A DNA stretch of 64,000 nt from Cymodocea nodosa (GCA_036874045.1 CM072340.1:20015001-20079000); one strand, 5' to 3'; positions 16,138 to 29,791 are shown, counted from the stretch's first letter. Numbers and translations are program-made. The notes: generated by a model not told the origin, from the letters alone.

Positions 16138-19100
16138 TCAATTTACCCCAACACTTGCTGGATCTTCATGTATTTCACTATGGTAACTGGAAGTAACTGC
16201 TCCAGTGCCTGAGCTACCTTCTCCATTGAATGATTCTGATATTGCAACTTCAGCTGACTGCTTAGGAGCAAATGAATGGGACTCAATCGCTGTGGCTTCA
16301 GCTGGAAAAGATGGGGATATTTCCGGTTGTGTCATTCGCTGCTCATTTTCAACTGGCTGAAGTATGTCGTGCGATGTCATTGTCTGTTCTTTCACTGACT
16401 GCTTAGAAGCAGCAGGCTTGGGTTTCCTAATGGCTTCTGCTGATTCAGGAATAGCAACTTTTGGTGGCTGAGGTGGAACCCATCGTCCACGCCGCTCACT
16501 GGATCCAAGACCATAAGACATGGCCTTTGGTTCCTCGGAGTCCAACTCTTCGATCTTTATGCTTTGTTCTGATGGAATTTCATAACTCTCCAAAGGCTTG
16601 CCATTTATCTCAGAAAGGTGTCTAAAGCCCTGTGTCTTAACGTATTCATCACTTCTTGGTTGAGAATGAAACCCCAACTCACCTGCCTTCTGATCCTGCT
16701 GGCTGTCACCCCAAGGCTGTTCAACAATAATATGCATAAGATTTTGTAAAACCAAGTGAACTGCAAAACATTAAAGGTAAAACCAATCATCTTCATTTAT
16801 AGGGAAAATCAAGTACATCAATGTTGCTCCAATGCTATTTTCAAAAAAAAAAAAATCCCACCGACGTATGATCTAGAGAGAATCCAACTACTCAGTTTTT
16901 AACTCCACATGTGGAGAAGTTTTTACCCTAGAATTTGTGGAAAAAAAACTTCAAGATTATGATCGAAGAATCTTACCGTTGCAGATTATCCACCAATCTA
17001 CATTTAATTATTTATTTATTTTTCATAAATCTAAATGGTTGTCAATGTACTTTAAGCAAAACAATCTTCAATTCACTTCATCTTTTACAACAAATAAAAA
17101 CTTCATGGAGAGACTATTTTCCTTTTATTGAGCTGTGGAAAGGAAATTCAGTAAATCAAAAACAAAGCACAAAGAAGCAAAACGAGGCCCCGAGAAGACA
17201 CCCCAAAGGGTACAACAGAGGTGTTCCAACAGCGGAACAAGCAAGTCAAGACAAAGGAAAAGAAAAACACAACTAGATGCAAATGCCTAAGCCAGCTCAA
17301 CACATATGGGTTGGCTCATTTGAGATGCTTAGATCTTTTCATACTAACACCCGGATGAAGATATTGTCCTACCAACACAATCTGTCACAATTATGAAATA
17401 ATTCTGTTTGTTTCTAAGTTCTAACCACTGATGCCATCAAATTGCATATGGAATCACGAACCATGCATATTTGAAAGTGTTCTCCAGAACATTACAAATA
17501 GTCCATCAAGTCTAAGGTTCTTTGATTAACATATCTAAGGAGGTATCCAAGTCTGATAATGATGACTACCATCAGTTGATGGATAGGAAAACAAAGAATA
17601 AGTACCATCAATGTCTTACGAACACTGATTGTCTTACCAACACAATCTATGTCACAGCTAAGAAACAATTTCCTGCTTATTTCTAACCACTGATGCCATC
17701 AAATTGCACGTGGAATTACTAGCCACACATAACGAAAGTGTTGTCCAATACTTTGTAAATAGTCCATCAAGTCTAAAACTCTTCAAGTGCCATTACTAAG
17801 GAGGTATCCAAGTTTGATTATGATGATTACCATCGACTTAGGGATGGAAAAACAACGAAGTACCAACAGTCCTCTTGCACATAAAGATAGAACCAGCGGC
17901 AAGTGGCCAACAAATATCCCGATAATGCCATTTCAGTGAGTACACCTTACTAGAGAAGCTACCATGCAAGGCACTTAGTCTTGGTTACGACGGAAGAGTT
18001 TCAAATATAGGATGTGTGAGATAATTTACTGCCAAGCTCTTCTAGAATTGAGAACACGGATTGGACTTCAAAAAGCCCATGTCCCTATATTGTCATATGA
18101 CTGACTAATCTGCAATGGAGGTAAGATAGGAGAACCATAGCATGCCAGAAAAACCAAGAGACAGGAAGTACTTACTAGCAAGCTTAGAATTGCTAAGAGC
18201 TCTCCTAAATAGAATGTCCCACACAATGTTATTGGGTGACTTCTCAAAGTACGAAAAAAGTTAACAGGTGGAAGCCACAACTTTCATCAATGATGAGAAA
18301 GATGTGCAGAGAGGATCCGCCCTGACCCACAAGTTCAAAAATAAGATCTTCATGACATTCAAGGCCCAATACCTTTGTCGATACAACTCCAATAAGAGGG
18401 GCCCACCCTATTTTTTGATTGAGCTACATAAGTCAGACATTTTTGAACCTTTGTTAGGGGTGGCAATTTTTGACACAACCTATGTAACCAACACGTTAAC
18501 CCAACATTAAATAGGTTAAGATCAAGGATAAGCAGGTTCAGATTGTAAATGGGTCAACCAATTTAATAAATGGGTCAAATTCAAGTTTAATAAAGTTGAT
18601 TCGTAGATGGCCTACCATTCTACCAATCTATTTCACTTTCTTGAATTCTGATTGCAAACATGTACTTGAATAATAGATTAGTTGAGCATCATAATTTGCT
18701 CTTATTTTGTTTGAATAATTTGAATTTTATACAAATGCTGGTATATATTATGTTATTTGCTAAATAGGTAGAAATATGCTAAAAAAGTTGGCTTGGCCTA
18801 TTTAACTGATTCGATGGGTTAAACATGATAAAAGGGACAACCTATTCATTAAACAGGCCATGTTTGGGTTTGAATTTTTGACATGTTTAATAAATGTGTC
18901 AAGATTGGGTTGACTCTGATTGAGTTGAGTTGTAATCGTGTTGGATCTGAATCCAACATGTCAACTTATTTTGTCATCTGTAACCTCATTCATATGGTAT
19001 TTCTATCGAATGCCCCATATGCTACACTGCCACAATATTTTTTGATATGTTTTGATGTTGGCAAACCCAATTCAGTTGAAACTGCTAGACTAACAATGGA

Positions 19101-22100
19101 ATTTGAAAGATAAACTGATGGATTTGGACTATCTTCTTATTCCTCCATTTGAGAACTACCAAAGTGTTGAAATTCCACAACCATCCCCACCCACCATATT
19201 AGGCCATGGGATCCATCTACTGTTATTGCTACTTCACCAATCCTAAATCCATCCCTAGCTTGCACATCAATGACAAGACATGTCTTCAGAAACATGTGTT
19301 GACCACAACCAGCTCAATTGGAAACACCTTTGCTCAATAGATGTTCACTTTTTTGGAACCTCAGACACTCTTACCATAATCAAAACCTTCCAATTATTTG
19401 CCTTCCATTGCTGGCCCCATCAAAATCCATGATAGCAATTGAAGTTATTCATTGCCTGTTTGATGGACAACCCTGATAAGAACAAAGGTAACCCATAGAT
19501 GCTAATGCATTAAACCTGAGTAGAGCAATCCTCATGAGAAAAATGTACCCTCACCCCCACTACAACATTGAATTGTACTTGGAGGACATCATGCCTAGTT
19601 TTTTCAACCAATAGCCTCAAAATTGCATGATTTTCGCCCACCGTGATCATCAAGAACACAAAATCCTACAGTTTATGTATAGCAATCAGTGTCATTAAAT
19701 GAAATAGATTTTTTATGAGAAAGGCAATTTAGATTGCTTTAGAAATATTGCTATGTTGTTGATGTTTATCAATTTTAATGTTCATCAAGTATACTTGTAT
19801 GTTTGACTTCTATAAAACTTCAAACCTCGAAAACAAACCTTGGTTCTGGGTGCTAGACGAGGATTTGTAGGTAGCTGATTAGGATTGCGTGGCATATCAT
19901 TTATTTCCTGAATTCAGATTAAAAATTGAGAAAAAGAAAAAAGAAATAGAAAATGAATAAAATAGAAGAGGAGAACATACCTTTATACCTGGGGGTGTTT
20001 CACCTCTTTGAATCATAGCCATTATCTGAAAGACAGCAAGACAGGCGTAAGTCCAAATTGCTATACTAATCATAATAAATAGCAAAAATAGTTTTCTCTT
20101 GAAGCAGGATGTTGCATAATTGCATAAGCTGTAAATACAAAATGCTGGAAAAGTTGAGAATGAACAAATAATTAGCGTTAGTTAATCTTTACACTGTTCT
20201 TTCAGAACTACCGCACGTTCTTTACCAGAAACAATACAATAATGATTTATCACCACTTTTTAAGGGGAATTTATCATCTTAAAAGAGCAATGAGTCATCT
20301 AAGGCAAGGTTTTCAACATGTCATGTCAAACTAACTTCTTTGAAAAATTGACATGTGTTGGACTTCAATGGAAATATCGGTGGAAGTTCGTGAAAAACAT
20401 GGAATTTACAAAAACATCCGAAATTACGAATTTCAACATGAAAATTTAAAACAATATAAAGTAATCAATGGTAGACATCCACAAATAATTTATTTTAATT
20501 TTTGAACATTTATGTCATTAAAAACTCACCATAGATTAATACTAGTATAAGTGTAAGAAATTATTTAAAGAGTAAAAACATTCCATAAAGTATGAAACTT
20601 GTAGAATCAACCATAAACTGCAAATGAATTTAATTTCATCAAATTCTGAAAATGTTTTAAAAACAGAAAATAAACACAAACTCTTGCATCCACAGACTTT
20701 ATCTTGGATCCATGTAATACAAGGTTATTTACAATCTTACATAAAATCTGTAATTTAAAATTCATTTGATCAAAATTATGAAATTAGTTTGAAAAATAGA
20801 AATAAAGGCATAAACATTTCGTAATACGAATTTTATGTTGGATTAATAAATTAAGTCCTTTTACAAAATTAGCCCCAAGCCAATACATGTTGGACCAACA
20901 TTATAAAAGGTTGGTTGACATGGCCCCAATCCAACAAAAATTTTACCATGTCAGTCAATACAAGTGACAGAACATATTGACAGCATTTGCCAGTATCAAC
21001 ATACCAGCAGATTCATGTCGACAAACATGAAAATTGATGCAAGGCATTTCAACGACACACTGTTGAGAACCATGGTCTAAGGTCATTACACAATTTTGAT
21101 TGCGGTATGTTTCTGATCACAAACGAAAGATACCATGAAATGCAATAAGAATGGAAAAAATAAACCTTGCTTACCATGTTATCTAGACACAACAATAATG
21201 CACCATTTTGAGCATCTGGTATAGATTTTACATTGAAAATAGAAGAATCTGACATGACATGGTCGTCTAGTTTCAAGTATTACAGAAAATAACTTTCTAA
21301 GATCATTTACAACATAGAGACAACCAACTATATTGTGATCTAAAAATTCATGTGTGTCAAGTGTGGATTGTTTTATTGCTTACTAGCTCTATTATTTTAA
21401 TCTTCAGAAGCTTCCTGATTCAGTGGGTTATTGTCATAGTCAAATTAGATTCTATAATCAGGTGTTCAATCCTAACTTGGTTATTATGGGTTTTGTGAGC
21501 TGACAAGTGTGCCCCTACTGTAACCTTTCATGCAGGATGGTTATAATTATTTTAATGTAGGACAACCAATTATTTAATGAAAATGAAATTAAACAATAGA
21601 GAAATAGAGATTAACTTTATTAGACAGTTGCACACTTGCACTAAGAACATTTCTTGTTTAAGTTGAAAATGAGATAAGAACGATTACAATCTAGATGCTT
21701 TTGAAATTTATGACATACTATACCTCCATATATGACTTTGAATAAGGTGCACCTATGGATTCCTCAGAGGCAGGAGCTGATGTAGGCCTCACTGTTAAGA
21801 AAGTAATGAAAGGATGATAAGAACAACTGAAAGGGAATTCTTTTAGATGGAAGAAAAAACAGACTTCTGATTGTGATATTGAAAACAACCTGGTCCATAA
21901 TGCACTTCTTGTATCCCACTTGATTTTCCTTCCTGAGCATAAAATAAGAAAATTACAATCATTATTTGGATGGAGGCTAGAAACTGCAAAAAAGGTCACT
22001 TCAAATAAAGAATATTCAAAGACACACTGATCCTATTTTACCTGTGAAACCATAGAAGACCTGGGATCTACTTGATCAACATGAGAACTTCTATTGGTGA

Positions 22101-25100
22101 ATCCTGGAAATCAACAACAAAGATCACAGGGAAATAATCAACGCACCACGTAGTAAAGTATCTTGTCTGTTTTGTTGAAATATGAAAAGATCCATTTAAA
22201 TCACTTAAGAATAAATGATCAAAATTCAACAGGGACATTAAATTGTTGATACAAACTTATAAAGCATCTTTGTTGTCTATGTGCCTTTGCAAATGCATAT
22301 TAGCATGTGACATTACAAAAAGGCAAACTATAAGCTCTGCATCTACCTTGTGGTTTGCAGGGAAAGGGAAAATGAGAGGAGGCAAACCAACTCTAGGGAG
22401 TGGAATGCAAGCCACAGAAATTTAACAGAGAAAATGAAATCATGGTAGGAAAAAGCTACACACTGCTACAAAACATCAATTTTTGAGTAATATACAATGC
22501 AACCTCTTAAAGAATCAAACTACCTAGTACCTACTACTAGCCCTAAAATATACAGAAGCAATATTAGAAATATGCATATACAGAATATTGAAGATGAATG
22601 ATTATTTTGTTGGATTTATGTATACAAGATTGTTACTTGATGATGTGTCTTCTTATTTAATTTCCACAAGGAAATGTTCGTTATTATAATTAATGATTTA
22701 AAACAATAAACATGAGTTATTAGAAATTATCATGCTTCTGGAGTAATATCTAACAGCTATAAGTTGTTTAGGTTTAAAATCGTTTGGAAAATCTTTATTA
22801 AATATAGCTTTTGATGTCTGTTGAGAGACATGGATTTTGTTTAACCTTGTTGATGTTTTTATTAATATACTTAGTCAAGATGGTGATTGAGAATTTCATG
22901 GAAAGACATGGAGTTTCAAAGTTCAAATCTCATAAATCAAAGTCGAAAGTCTCCAATGCCACCAATCCAAATGTTGCTCGGGCATTTGTCAAAAGGTGAG
23001 CAACAACATTAGAATGCTTGCTTGGATATCAATTGCCCTGAAATGAAATGATCTTGAACAGGGAGTATCCCAAACCTCTGATCGGATTTTCATTGTGTTA
23101 TGGATGAAGAACAAAGATTTAAAGGATTTCTGTTCTAAATGTTTGTTGATGGGCAGCTATTTAAAAATGTGAAGGCTTAGACATCTGTCCAAATATTGAA
23201 AAATAGTTTTTCAATTTATAACAACTATTTTTCTTTCTCTTTCTTTTGGGTTTATTTATGTTTCAATTTTTATGAAACCCTAGTGGATTTCATGTATCAT
23301 TAATAGATTTGTATTCTCTTTCTTATGGTCGTTGACTCATTTTGCTTCATCTCACATTCTCTCGAGTCTTGTAAGTCTGTCATCAATTGCTGATACTGTA
23401 AAAAGGTACTTTCCACCTGTGAAAGAAACAATAGTGAAACCTCACAACGTGGTAATACATGAGAGACTGGACATAAAGAGTGAATGAGCCAGTATAAAAT
23501 CTCTATGTGTGATTGCACCATTGTGGTTTGTTGTTTGATTTACATAAGTTTCGACAAACTTATTTTATTTGTGTGGAAAATTCTTAAGTAAAAACAAAAA
23601 TGTGACATTAACACGAAACTTCAATATGTTCTACTTTAATAAGAATGTGCAGTGAATGCTGCTGGGACACGCAAATGCAATAAGACATATAGATGAATAA
23701 CATACTACCAGCATGAGCAAAAATTCTACATACAAATAAGGACTGAGGAAAGCATACCATTTCCAGATGCATGCATACTATGTTGCTGCACTTGTTTGTC
23801 ATTTGAAGTTGCAACTTCCCTTGTACTTTCCATTTTATGAACAGCACTACCAATAGATTTCAGTTGTTCCATTTGGACATTCAGGACATCTTTAAATGCC
23901 TCGAAAAAATTTCTTTCTACAATCAAAATAAAATAACATTTAGGAGGAAGATTGTCATCTATAAATACTGAAGATGTGGAAAAGAGAATATCTCCTCTAT
24001 CATATATGGAGACGTGCAAATTAGTTCTCTATCACTTTAACACACTAAATAAAAACTGTAAGGGTTTTCACTTGATGGAAAAGGCTCTATATCCACTTTA
24101 GTATTAGTCCAATAAAATGAAGGTGTAAACTAACTAATTCTTTTCAGCACTGAAAGTTACTAAAGTATTGATCAAAACAGAAATTACAGCTGACCTTCAA
24201 TCCTAGCATTCAACAATTCTTGGCTGGTTTTGGCTATAATAGCAGCAGCTGAAGCAGCAGATTTTGCTGCCTCAACTGCTTCTTCAACGGGATTAGATTT
24301 TGAGCTTTCTTTCTGAGTGTCATCATCCTCCCTTACAATCTTTCGAATCCAAGACTTAAATCTAGGAAGTATAGAATTCTGTATAATGGAACTTTTTATC
24401 ATAAACAAACTTTGTAAAAATGACATTTTTAATGAGCAAGTATATCTCACTCTCACACTATCTTTTCACAAAACTTTATGTGGTACCTTAACAAGTACGG
24501 CAGTTCCAGCACCAGAAGCAGAAAGTATCCCTACAGCAAGAATAGCATGGTACCACTGAAACCTGTACTTTTGTGAAGTATGTGTGGCGGGGACACTGCC
24601 ATGCGGGACTGAGGGATGTTGCGAAATTGCAGCAGGAACCTGTGGTTGCAAGCTAGTTGTGGACAACTGTCTTGCATCTATTGCCAAGCAAATTATGAAC
24701 AAATTTAGACACTAGAGAAAAAAGGAAGAAATAAAAAACAACAGAATATAAAAAATAAACATTACATTGACAGAAATAAAAGAAAAGTGTAACACAATCT
24801 GCTAAACAAATCACACTTAATAGCTCATATAACTCACACTCATGATCACTAGTAACAAAAAGAAAGTGCATGCCTGAAGGGACTTCTTAAGCCTTATCGG
24901 TTACAACAGGTGTCTTTAGGAATCATCGGTTTCAATGCAACCATTTATATGTATATAAGTGAAAATAATAAAAATATATATATTAACAGTCAACAAAAAA
25001 AATTCAATGAATAATTATATAATTATTATAAGGTGTAGCCTAGTAGGAGATGCTTAAACTTCGGAAAAAACATCCTAATAATTTCATTGCAGCAAATAAA

Positions 25101-27624
25101 AATGTTCACCCTCTACTCTGCATGTACCATTAAAGAATTATTATGGATCTCTCTTTGGTATATCATCATCATGGTCATTAATTTTACACCATATATGAAA
25201 AAAAGAAATTACTTATGTCTTTACATATAAATGTATAAGTGAAGAGGTAGAGAATCAGCAAACCAAATGGCCAAAGAACAAGTGCCGGTTAAAAAAAATT
25301 CACTTGCTAAGAATATGGCAAAGTGAAATTTATCTAAGGTGACACAGTGATTAGTAACAAAGGCATATCCACCATTAGTTAAATAATATAATTTCAATCG
25401 AATATAAATTGTAATGAATGAAGAAAGAATAGGTTTAATAAAGGAAGAAAAAGATATGAAATGAGCTTGCCCTTGCAAGATGAAAATAGGACAGTTCTTG
25501 AAAGCTTGACTGTTAACAGAGGCTACTTGACTATTTAATTTATATAACTTTATGAGTGGTTACCACTTTGCTAATAAAGAAAGCAATGAATAAATTAAGT
25601 TACCATTGACGAAATAGGATAACTTGATTACCTTGACCAGAGGTAGTAGCCTCAGCACCTGCAGCATTTGAAGGAGGATCCTGTAGTTCATTTAAAATAC
25701 TTCAGATGATATAAACAAAGTAAATGAATCATTTACGAAGTAAACTATTTAAGTAAACCACAATATTTACGGCAATATTGCTCAAAAAGCAGCAGAAGAT
25801 AAAATTTTAAAGAAAAATTACTATGACGAATGAAACCAAACAAATTTGCTTACTGGAACCCGCCGGAAGGCTTCATCTATCTCCTCTCTTGTGAGTCCTT
25901 TTCTTTCAAGGAAAGAACGGCGGTGAATCACAGGGGAACCTCTAACCTTAGGATGGGAAAGAAATTTCACAGCATTTTGCACTTGCTCCTCCCTCATTGG
26001 TTCCACAGTTGCAGTGATGGATTTAGTGAATGATTCACTTGAAGAGTTTTGTTGTGTAGGTTGTATAGTTTCATTTGTCTTTGCAGATGTTATAGTTTCA
26101 GAACCTACCGATAAACCATGAAATGATGGCAATTAAGTTCAGAAGCTAGTTTCACATCAGGAAAAATGCATGTAGCTATACAATCGACAGCTATAACTAT
26201 AATAACCCTCTATATAAGAGGAAATCAATAAGTTATAGCTGTTTATCAGCACCAAAAATGCAATTTATCATCAAATAAGATGCAAAGTTTCACATAAGAT
26301 GCTTTCACAAGCATAAGCCCACAATCACATAGAATTAATTATAAGTACCAGTAAAATTGAATATCATACTATTTAGCACAATAATAAAGTAAAAGATTCT
26401 GGAATCAATAAGCTAAGAAGATACTGTATGCGATGTCTTTTAAAAAGCTGTAATAGAGACAGATGTTGACCAGAAAGAAGAGACACCTGAATTCAGTATG
26501 ATCTTGGTTTTGGGAATTTATCAGCATGAATGATTACATTAGAGATGGTCACTGGGCTCTTCGCCTACTATAAATTGCATATATGGTCCAAGTAATAAAT
26601 GCTGTTGCTAAATCAAAATAATGAAGTGATGCAAGTATCCCCACCACCCTTCCAATCCCTCTCTCATAATGTCTACCAGATAACGGAGTCAACCTGCTTC
26701 TCACATAGTTCGTGGACAGTGGAAAAGTAAAAATTTATCCTCATGCCTCCCCACTATTCGTTTACCTTGGGATCCCCAACACATGCATTAGATCAAGTCA
26801 GGTTCCTTATTGATAGGGTATTCGATGAGCACTTTTTTGGAGCTTCTACAAACCCTTGGTCTCTACTCACTAGATTTTCAGGCTGGATTGATGATGCAGC
26901 TGTCAAGTCAAAAGGTATAGTGAGCACTTGAACAACTCGGTACAAGGATCCAAGGATAGGTTATGGGATTCAATGGTACATCCTTTGAACAGAGGACATA
27001 AACGGGTAACAGAATGTCGTTGTCATTCTTCAAAGAGACAAACACGATCAATTGATCAATGACTAAGGACCCACTCACAACAATTTATTGCAAATTTTTT
27101 CTGCAAGCCAAGCTTTCAAAGAAAAAAAAACAAGAATCACTTACCACTTCCCTGTACACTTGTAAAAGTATTTAAACTTATTTATGGAAGTAATATCGCA
27201 TATTAGTAGTACATCATTTGTAGACCATATTTACAGGTAAAGTTTCCGCCATATATTATCGCTTCGAACATCGAAAAGTTGCATGAGCAGTGTATTTCCA
27301 AGCCACTTTCCACGTCATCCCCATTGCAAAGAGAACATTTTGACTGAACGAACTTCATGTAACACTCATCTTAAATTACTATCGTTAAAGTTAAGCTAGC
27401 AATCTCGTGGAGAAACAATATCCAAGGAATTCCAAGATTATCCATTACTTCAACATAAAAGAAAAGAAAAACCTCAAGATCGGAGAAAATTTTGGGAAAT
27501 CGATAGAATCTAGATTTTCGGCAGGGAGCCACTGACGGTGATGATCTGGTAGTAACTAACCAGGGAGCTGCGAGGCGGCAGCTTCTCCGTTGGACGGAGG
27601 AGGACTCCTGGTCTCCGTCGCCAT
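16138..27624 (-). CDS. PEX14: Peroxisomal membrane protein PEX14
   Basis: Peroxin-14, the docking factor on the peroxisome membrane for the PEX5/PEX7 import receptors. Twelve minus-strand exons: 27624-27561, 26104-25854, 25680-25632, 24677-24487, 24378-24195, 23916-23758, 22103-22042, 21932-21890, 21791-21724, 20025-19981, 19907-19839, 16716-16138. Every phase agrees and the product is 587 residues, somewhat longer than Arabidopsis PEX14. The Pex14_N receptor-binding domain ends near residue 105 and includes FLSHPKVRGSPVIHRRSFL and GLTREEIDEAFRRVP. A membrane segment (WYHAILAVGILSASGAGT) lies near 163-185. An Ala-rich coiled region, the KSYMEIMAMIQRGE block, NDMPRNPNQLPTNPRLAP and a WVPPQPP tail follow, as in other plants. 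The gene spans 11.5 kb because several introns contain mobile-element debris. Confidence 0.95.
17360..17873. repeat. Tandem ~260-bp duplication in PEX14 intron 11
   Basis: Copy A (about 17360-17628) and copy B (about 17629-17873) align along their length. Shared landmarks in the same order are ACCAACACAATCT, AACCACTGATGCCATCAAAT, AATAGTCCATCAAGTCTAA, AAGGAGGTATCCAAGT and GATGGAAAAACAA-like sequence. The copies differ by many substitutions and small indels, so the duplication is old. The parent sequence is unidentified. Confidence 0.75.
17874..18440. other. Unidentified complex sequence in PEX14 intron 11
   Basis: Sequence complexity and base composition are higher than in the surrounding intron, suggesting old inserted coding or repeat DNA. 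A minus-strand open stretch of 70 codons is present, but its translation matches no domain I know. It is probably part of the same insertion as the adjacent tandem duplication. Confidence 0.3.
18455..18982. mobile_element. hAT-like MITE in PEX14 intron 11
   Basis: The left end TAGGGGTGGCAATTTT and the right end, read inward as TACAGATGACAAAAT, form a degenerate terminal inverted repeat of the common plant hAT type. Just inside come ACACAACC/AACACGTTAACCCAAC and, at the far end, ATCGTGTTGGATCTGAATCCAACATG, the usual filler of this MITE class. Flanking 8-mers ACCTTTGT and ACCTCATT agree at 5 of 8 positions, fitting an aged 8-bp target duplication. About 530 bp, with no coding capacity. Confidence 0.6.
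18983..19838. other. Unassigned part of PEX14 intron 11
   Basis: Mixed-composition DNA between the MITE and exon 11. Positions 19140-19700 are less AT-rich than the intron flanks, and the minus strand gives broken protein-like stretches, possibly from an old retroelement. No family could be named. Confidence 0.3.
20306..21074. mobile_element. MULE-like inverted-repeat element in PEX14 intron 9
   Basis: The ends AAGGTTTTCAACATGTCATG and, read inward from the right, CATGGTTCTCAACAGTGTGT are related inverted repeats. They are flanked by ATCTAAGGC and GTCTAAGGT, a 9-base direct repeat with seven identical core bases (TCTAAGG). Nine-base duplications are typical of Mutator-like elements. The 770-bp inside has no coding potential and includes a CCAACATTATAAAAGGTTGG hairpin near 20901. 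Confidence 0.6.
26105..27560. other. PEX14 intron 1
   Basis: About 1.46 kb of intron. Positions 26640-27110 are less AT-rich and contain a 62-codon plus-strand open frame (26743-26931) of unknown origin, possibly an old inserted fragment. Nothing else recognised. Confidence 0.4.
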
Positions 27625-28927
27625 GGAAAACACGTTGTCGCCCTTTCTCCGCTCTGGAGGGGGAATCCGAAGGGACGACGGCGAAGTGTGCGGATTCTGA
27701 CAACACTGGATTTTACTCGGTTGTTTTTTCTAATAAGACTTTATTGTTACCGGGAGGACTTGGTTTTGCCGTCGGGCAACCACAGCAGCCAAACGAGAGC
27801 CGTTGGATTATCATTAGAAATGGATGGACGATGGGGATTCGATACATCACCGGAGATTTGTTGATTTTAAAACTAAACTACAACAGAAATATCTAAAATG
27901 AAAGATAATTTAAATTACAGAGCATTCATTTATCGGCATGCCACTGCAAAATTAAACTTTTGCTTGCATGCCACGTCGGACCTTACTTGTACGCCTTCGA
28001 AAAAATGTCTATGGTATGGAAGTAATGTTTAATGGCGAACAAGAAATTTAATAATTTTTTTACGATGTACAAGTAAAAATTTCGAAAATAAAATAAAATA
28101 GTCACCATTTGGTAGTTAAGTGTTTATTTTAAATGTAAATCTTATCATCCCTAAATGAACGTCCAGGATTCTAAGATTTATGGTGCTCTCAAATTATAAG
28201 GAAGCGCTTTTGCTTAATTAGAGAATGATACAAATCTCTTCGAAAAAAACCATAAACTCCTTCAAAACAAAAAGACCGAAAAATAATAATGAAAAATTAA
28301 AACAAGACTTAACAGCAATAAAATAAAATAGACAACAACCGACCAATGACTTTGTTGATCAACAATAGTTATAATTTTACTAAAATTTAAATTTTGGTAA
28401 ATATAAAAATAATACCGTTATCGAAAACAAAGACAGTGAAGGAAGAGGCGAGAATTAATCATCTCTTCTTCGTCCGCTTTTACGTCTCTTTTATCTATTC
28501 CTCTATTTTGTTATTTCTGACCCTTTTTAACTCTATTTTGCTATCTTTATTGTTCCGCATCTTTAAACTCCTTAACGAATTCCTGTATAATTGTGATTTC
28601 ATAATTATATTATTTATTTATTTACTTCCTTAAAAACAAAGACAAATATAAAGGCCGAAGCGGGAACCCTCGTTCGGTGGTCGACGCATGCAAGTCATCG
28701 CCGCTTCACACAATCACATAATCGGATCCGATGTCTACGTCGCCGGACCACGTCTGGTCGGAATGCCGTTGCAAGCAACTTGTGAGGCGCAAATTAATGC
28801 CGCCTCAGCTCTTCTTCTTCTTCTTCTTCTTATTCTTCTGCTACTGCCGCTGTACCAGGTCTGGTAGCTAGCTTTCTCCTCTCCGGGTCCGGAAAAGTTT
28901 ACCCTCCTCCGTCGGATGATGTTCTGA

Positions 28928-29791
28928 GATCGATCGATCGGTCGGTCGGTCCACCTCGAAGTCAAGTTCGTGCGCGACAGCGAGCGGTTAGAGGAGATGC
29001 CGATGGAGCAGGTCGCCGGCAACGACGTCAACACTTGTTCCCTCCGCATCAAAATGAAGTACGTGCGTCTCCATGTGTTTCGGCCCTAATTCTGAGAAAT
29101 CAATCGTATTATTTTCGTATCTAATTTTATTTTGGCCTCAGATTGATTATGAAGCAAATTTTCTATGCGATGTAGTTTCCTTTTCAGCTTCCATAGGTTT
29201 TGAGAACAAGACCAATTCAAGAAAATAGCATTCCTTTCAAGTTCCAGTACAAAATCAGAATCAGAACAGAAAAAGATAAAACCGCACTTGGTGATTTATT
29301 AGTCTTTTATCTTAGCTTATAACAAAAATGCAAGTATTATCTGTTAATATATCAGTATTAATTTATTATTACAGAAGATACAGTTCAGACTTGGGTGTTG
29401 GGTTTGACGCATATGTAGACAGACCAATTAGACCTGGAGGGTTCTGAATGGTACAAGAGAATAGATCGTTCAGCAATTGTAGGAACCAAAATGTAAATGC
29501 TTTACATTTTGCAGCCATAATTGTAGGACATACGAGGGAAAACTTTTAAAATATTTAAATTTGTCTCAATGTTTCAACCACACTAATTTGATATTTTATA
29601 TGTGTTCATGTGCCGGAAACCATCAAAAAATGGAATTCCTAAAAATTTGCCATCACCATCGCTTTTCTTTTTCTTGAAATTTTAGGAAAGATGTGGGAGA
29701 AGAAGAAACAGAAGCAGAAAGAGAGAAGAAGAGGGTGAAGAGGAGGAGGGAAGAAGAAGAAGAAGAAGAAAAAGAAAACGAAACAACCGAG
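28928..29791 (+). other. Possible two-exon coding fragment, unknown product
   Basis: An open stretch from 28928 to 29058 reads as ...HLEVKFVRDSERLEEMP then MEQVAGNDVNTCSLRIKM. It ends at a strong donor (AA|GTACGT). A good acceptor at 29685 opens a second stretch, 29686-29791, highly charged (K/R/E-rich), ending at GAG|GTAACT. The phases of the two pieces fit (2 + 1). An ATG at 28731 starts another open frame just upstream, but its donor does not phase with this one. I do not recognise the protein. It may be a degraded gene, a small unknown gene, or chance in GAA-rich DNA. Confidence 0.25.

Noticed and set aside
23300-23430. Extra PEX14 exon starting VESTFLQYQQ
   Set aside because: In the phase set by exon 6 it runs quickly into a stop, and exon 6 joins directly to 22103-22042 in correct phase.
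26743-26931. 62-codon plus frame inside PEX14 intron 1
   Set aside because: No recognisable domain, no splice context, opposite strand to the host gene.
29697-29780. GAA-rich stretch as a regulatory GAGA-type element
   Set aside because: It fits better as low-complexity DNA or a charged coding segment; no supporting core promoter lies nearby on its own.
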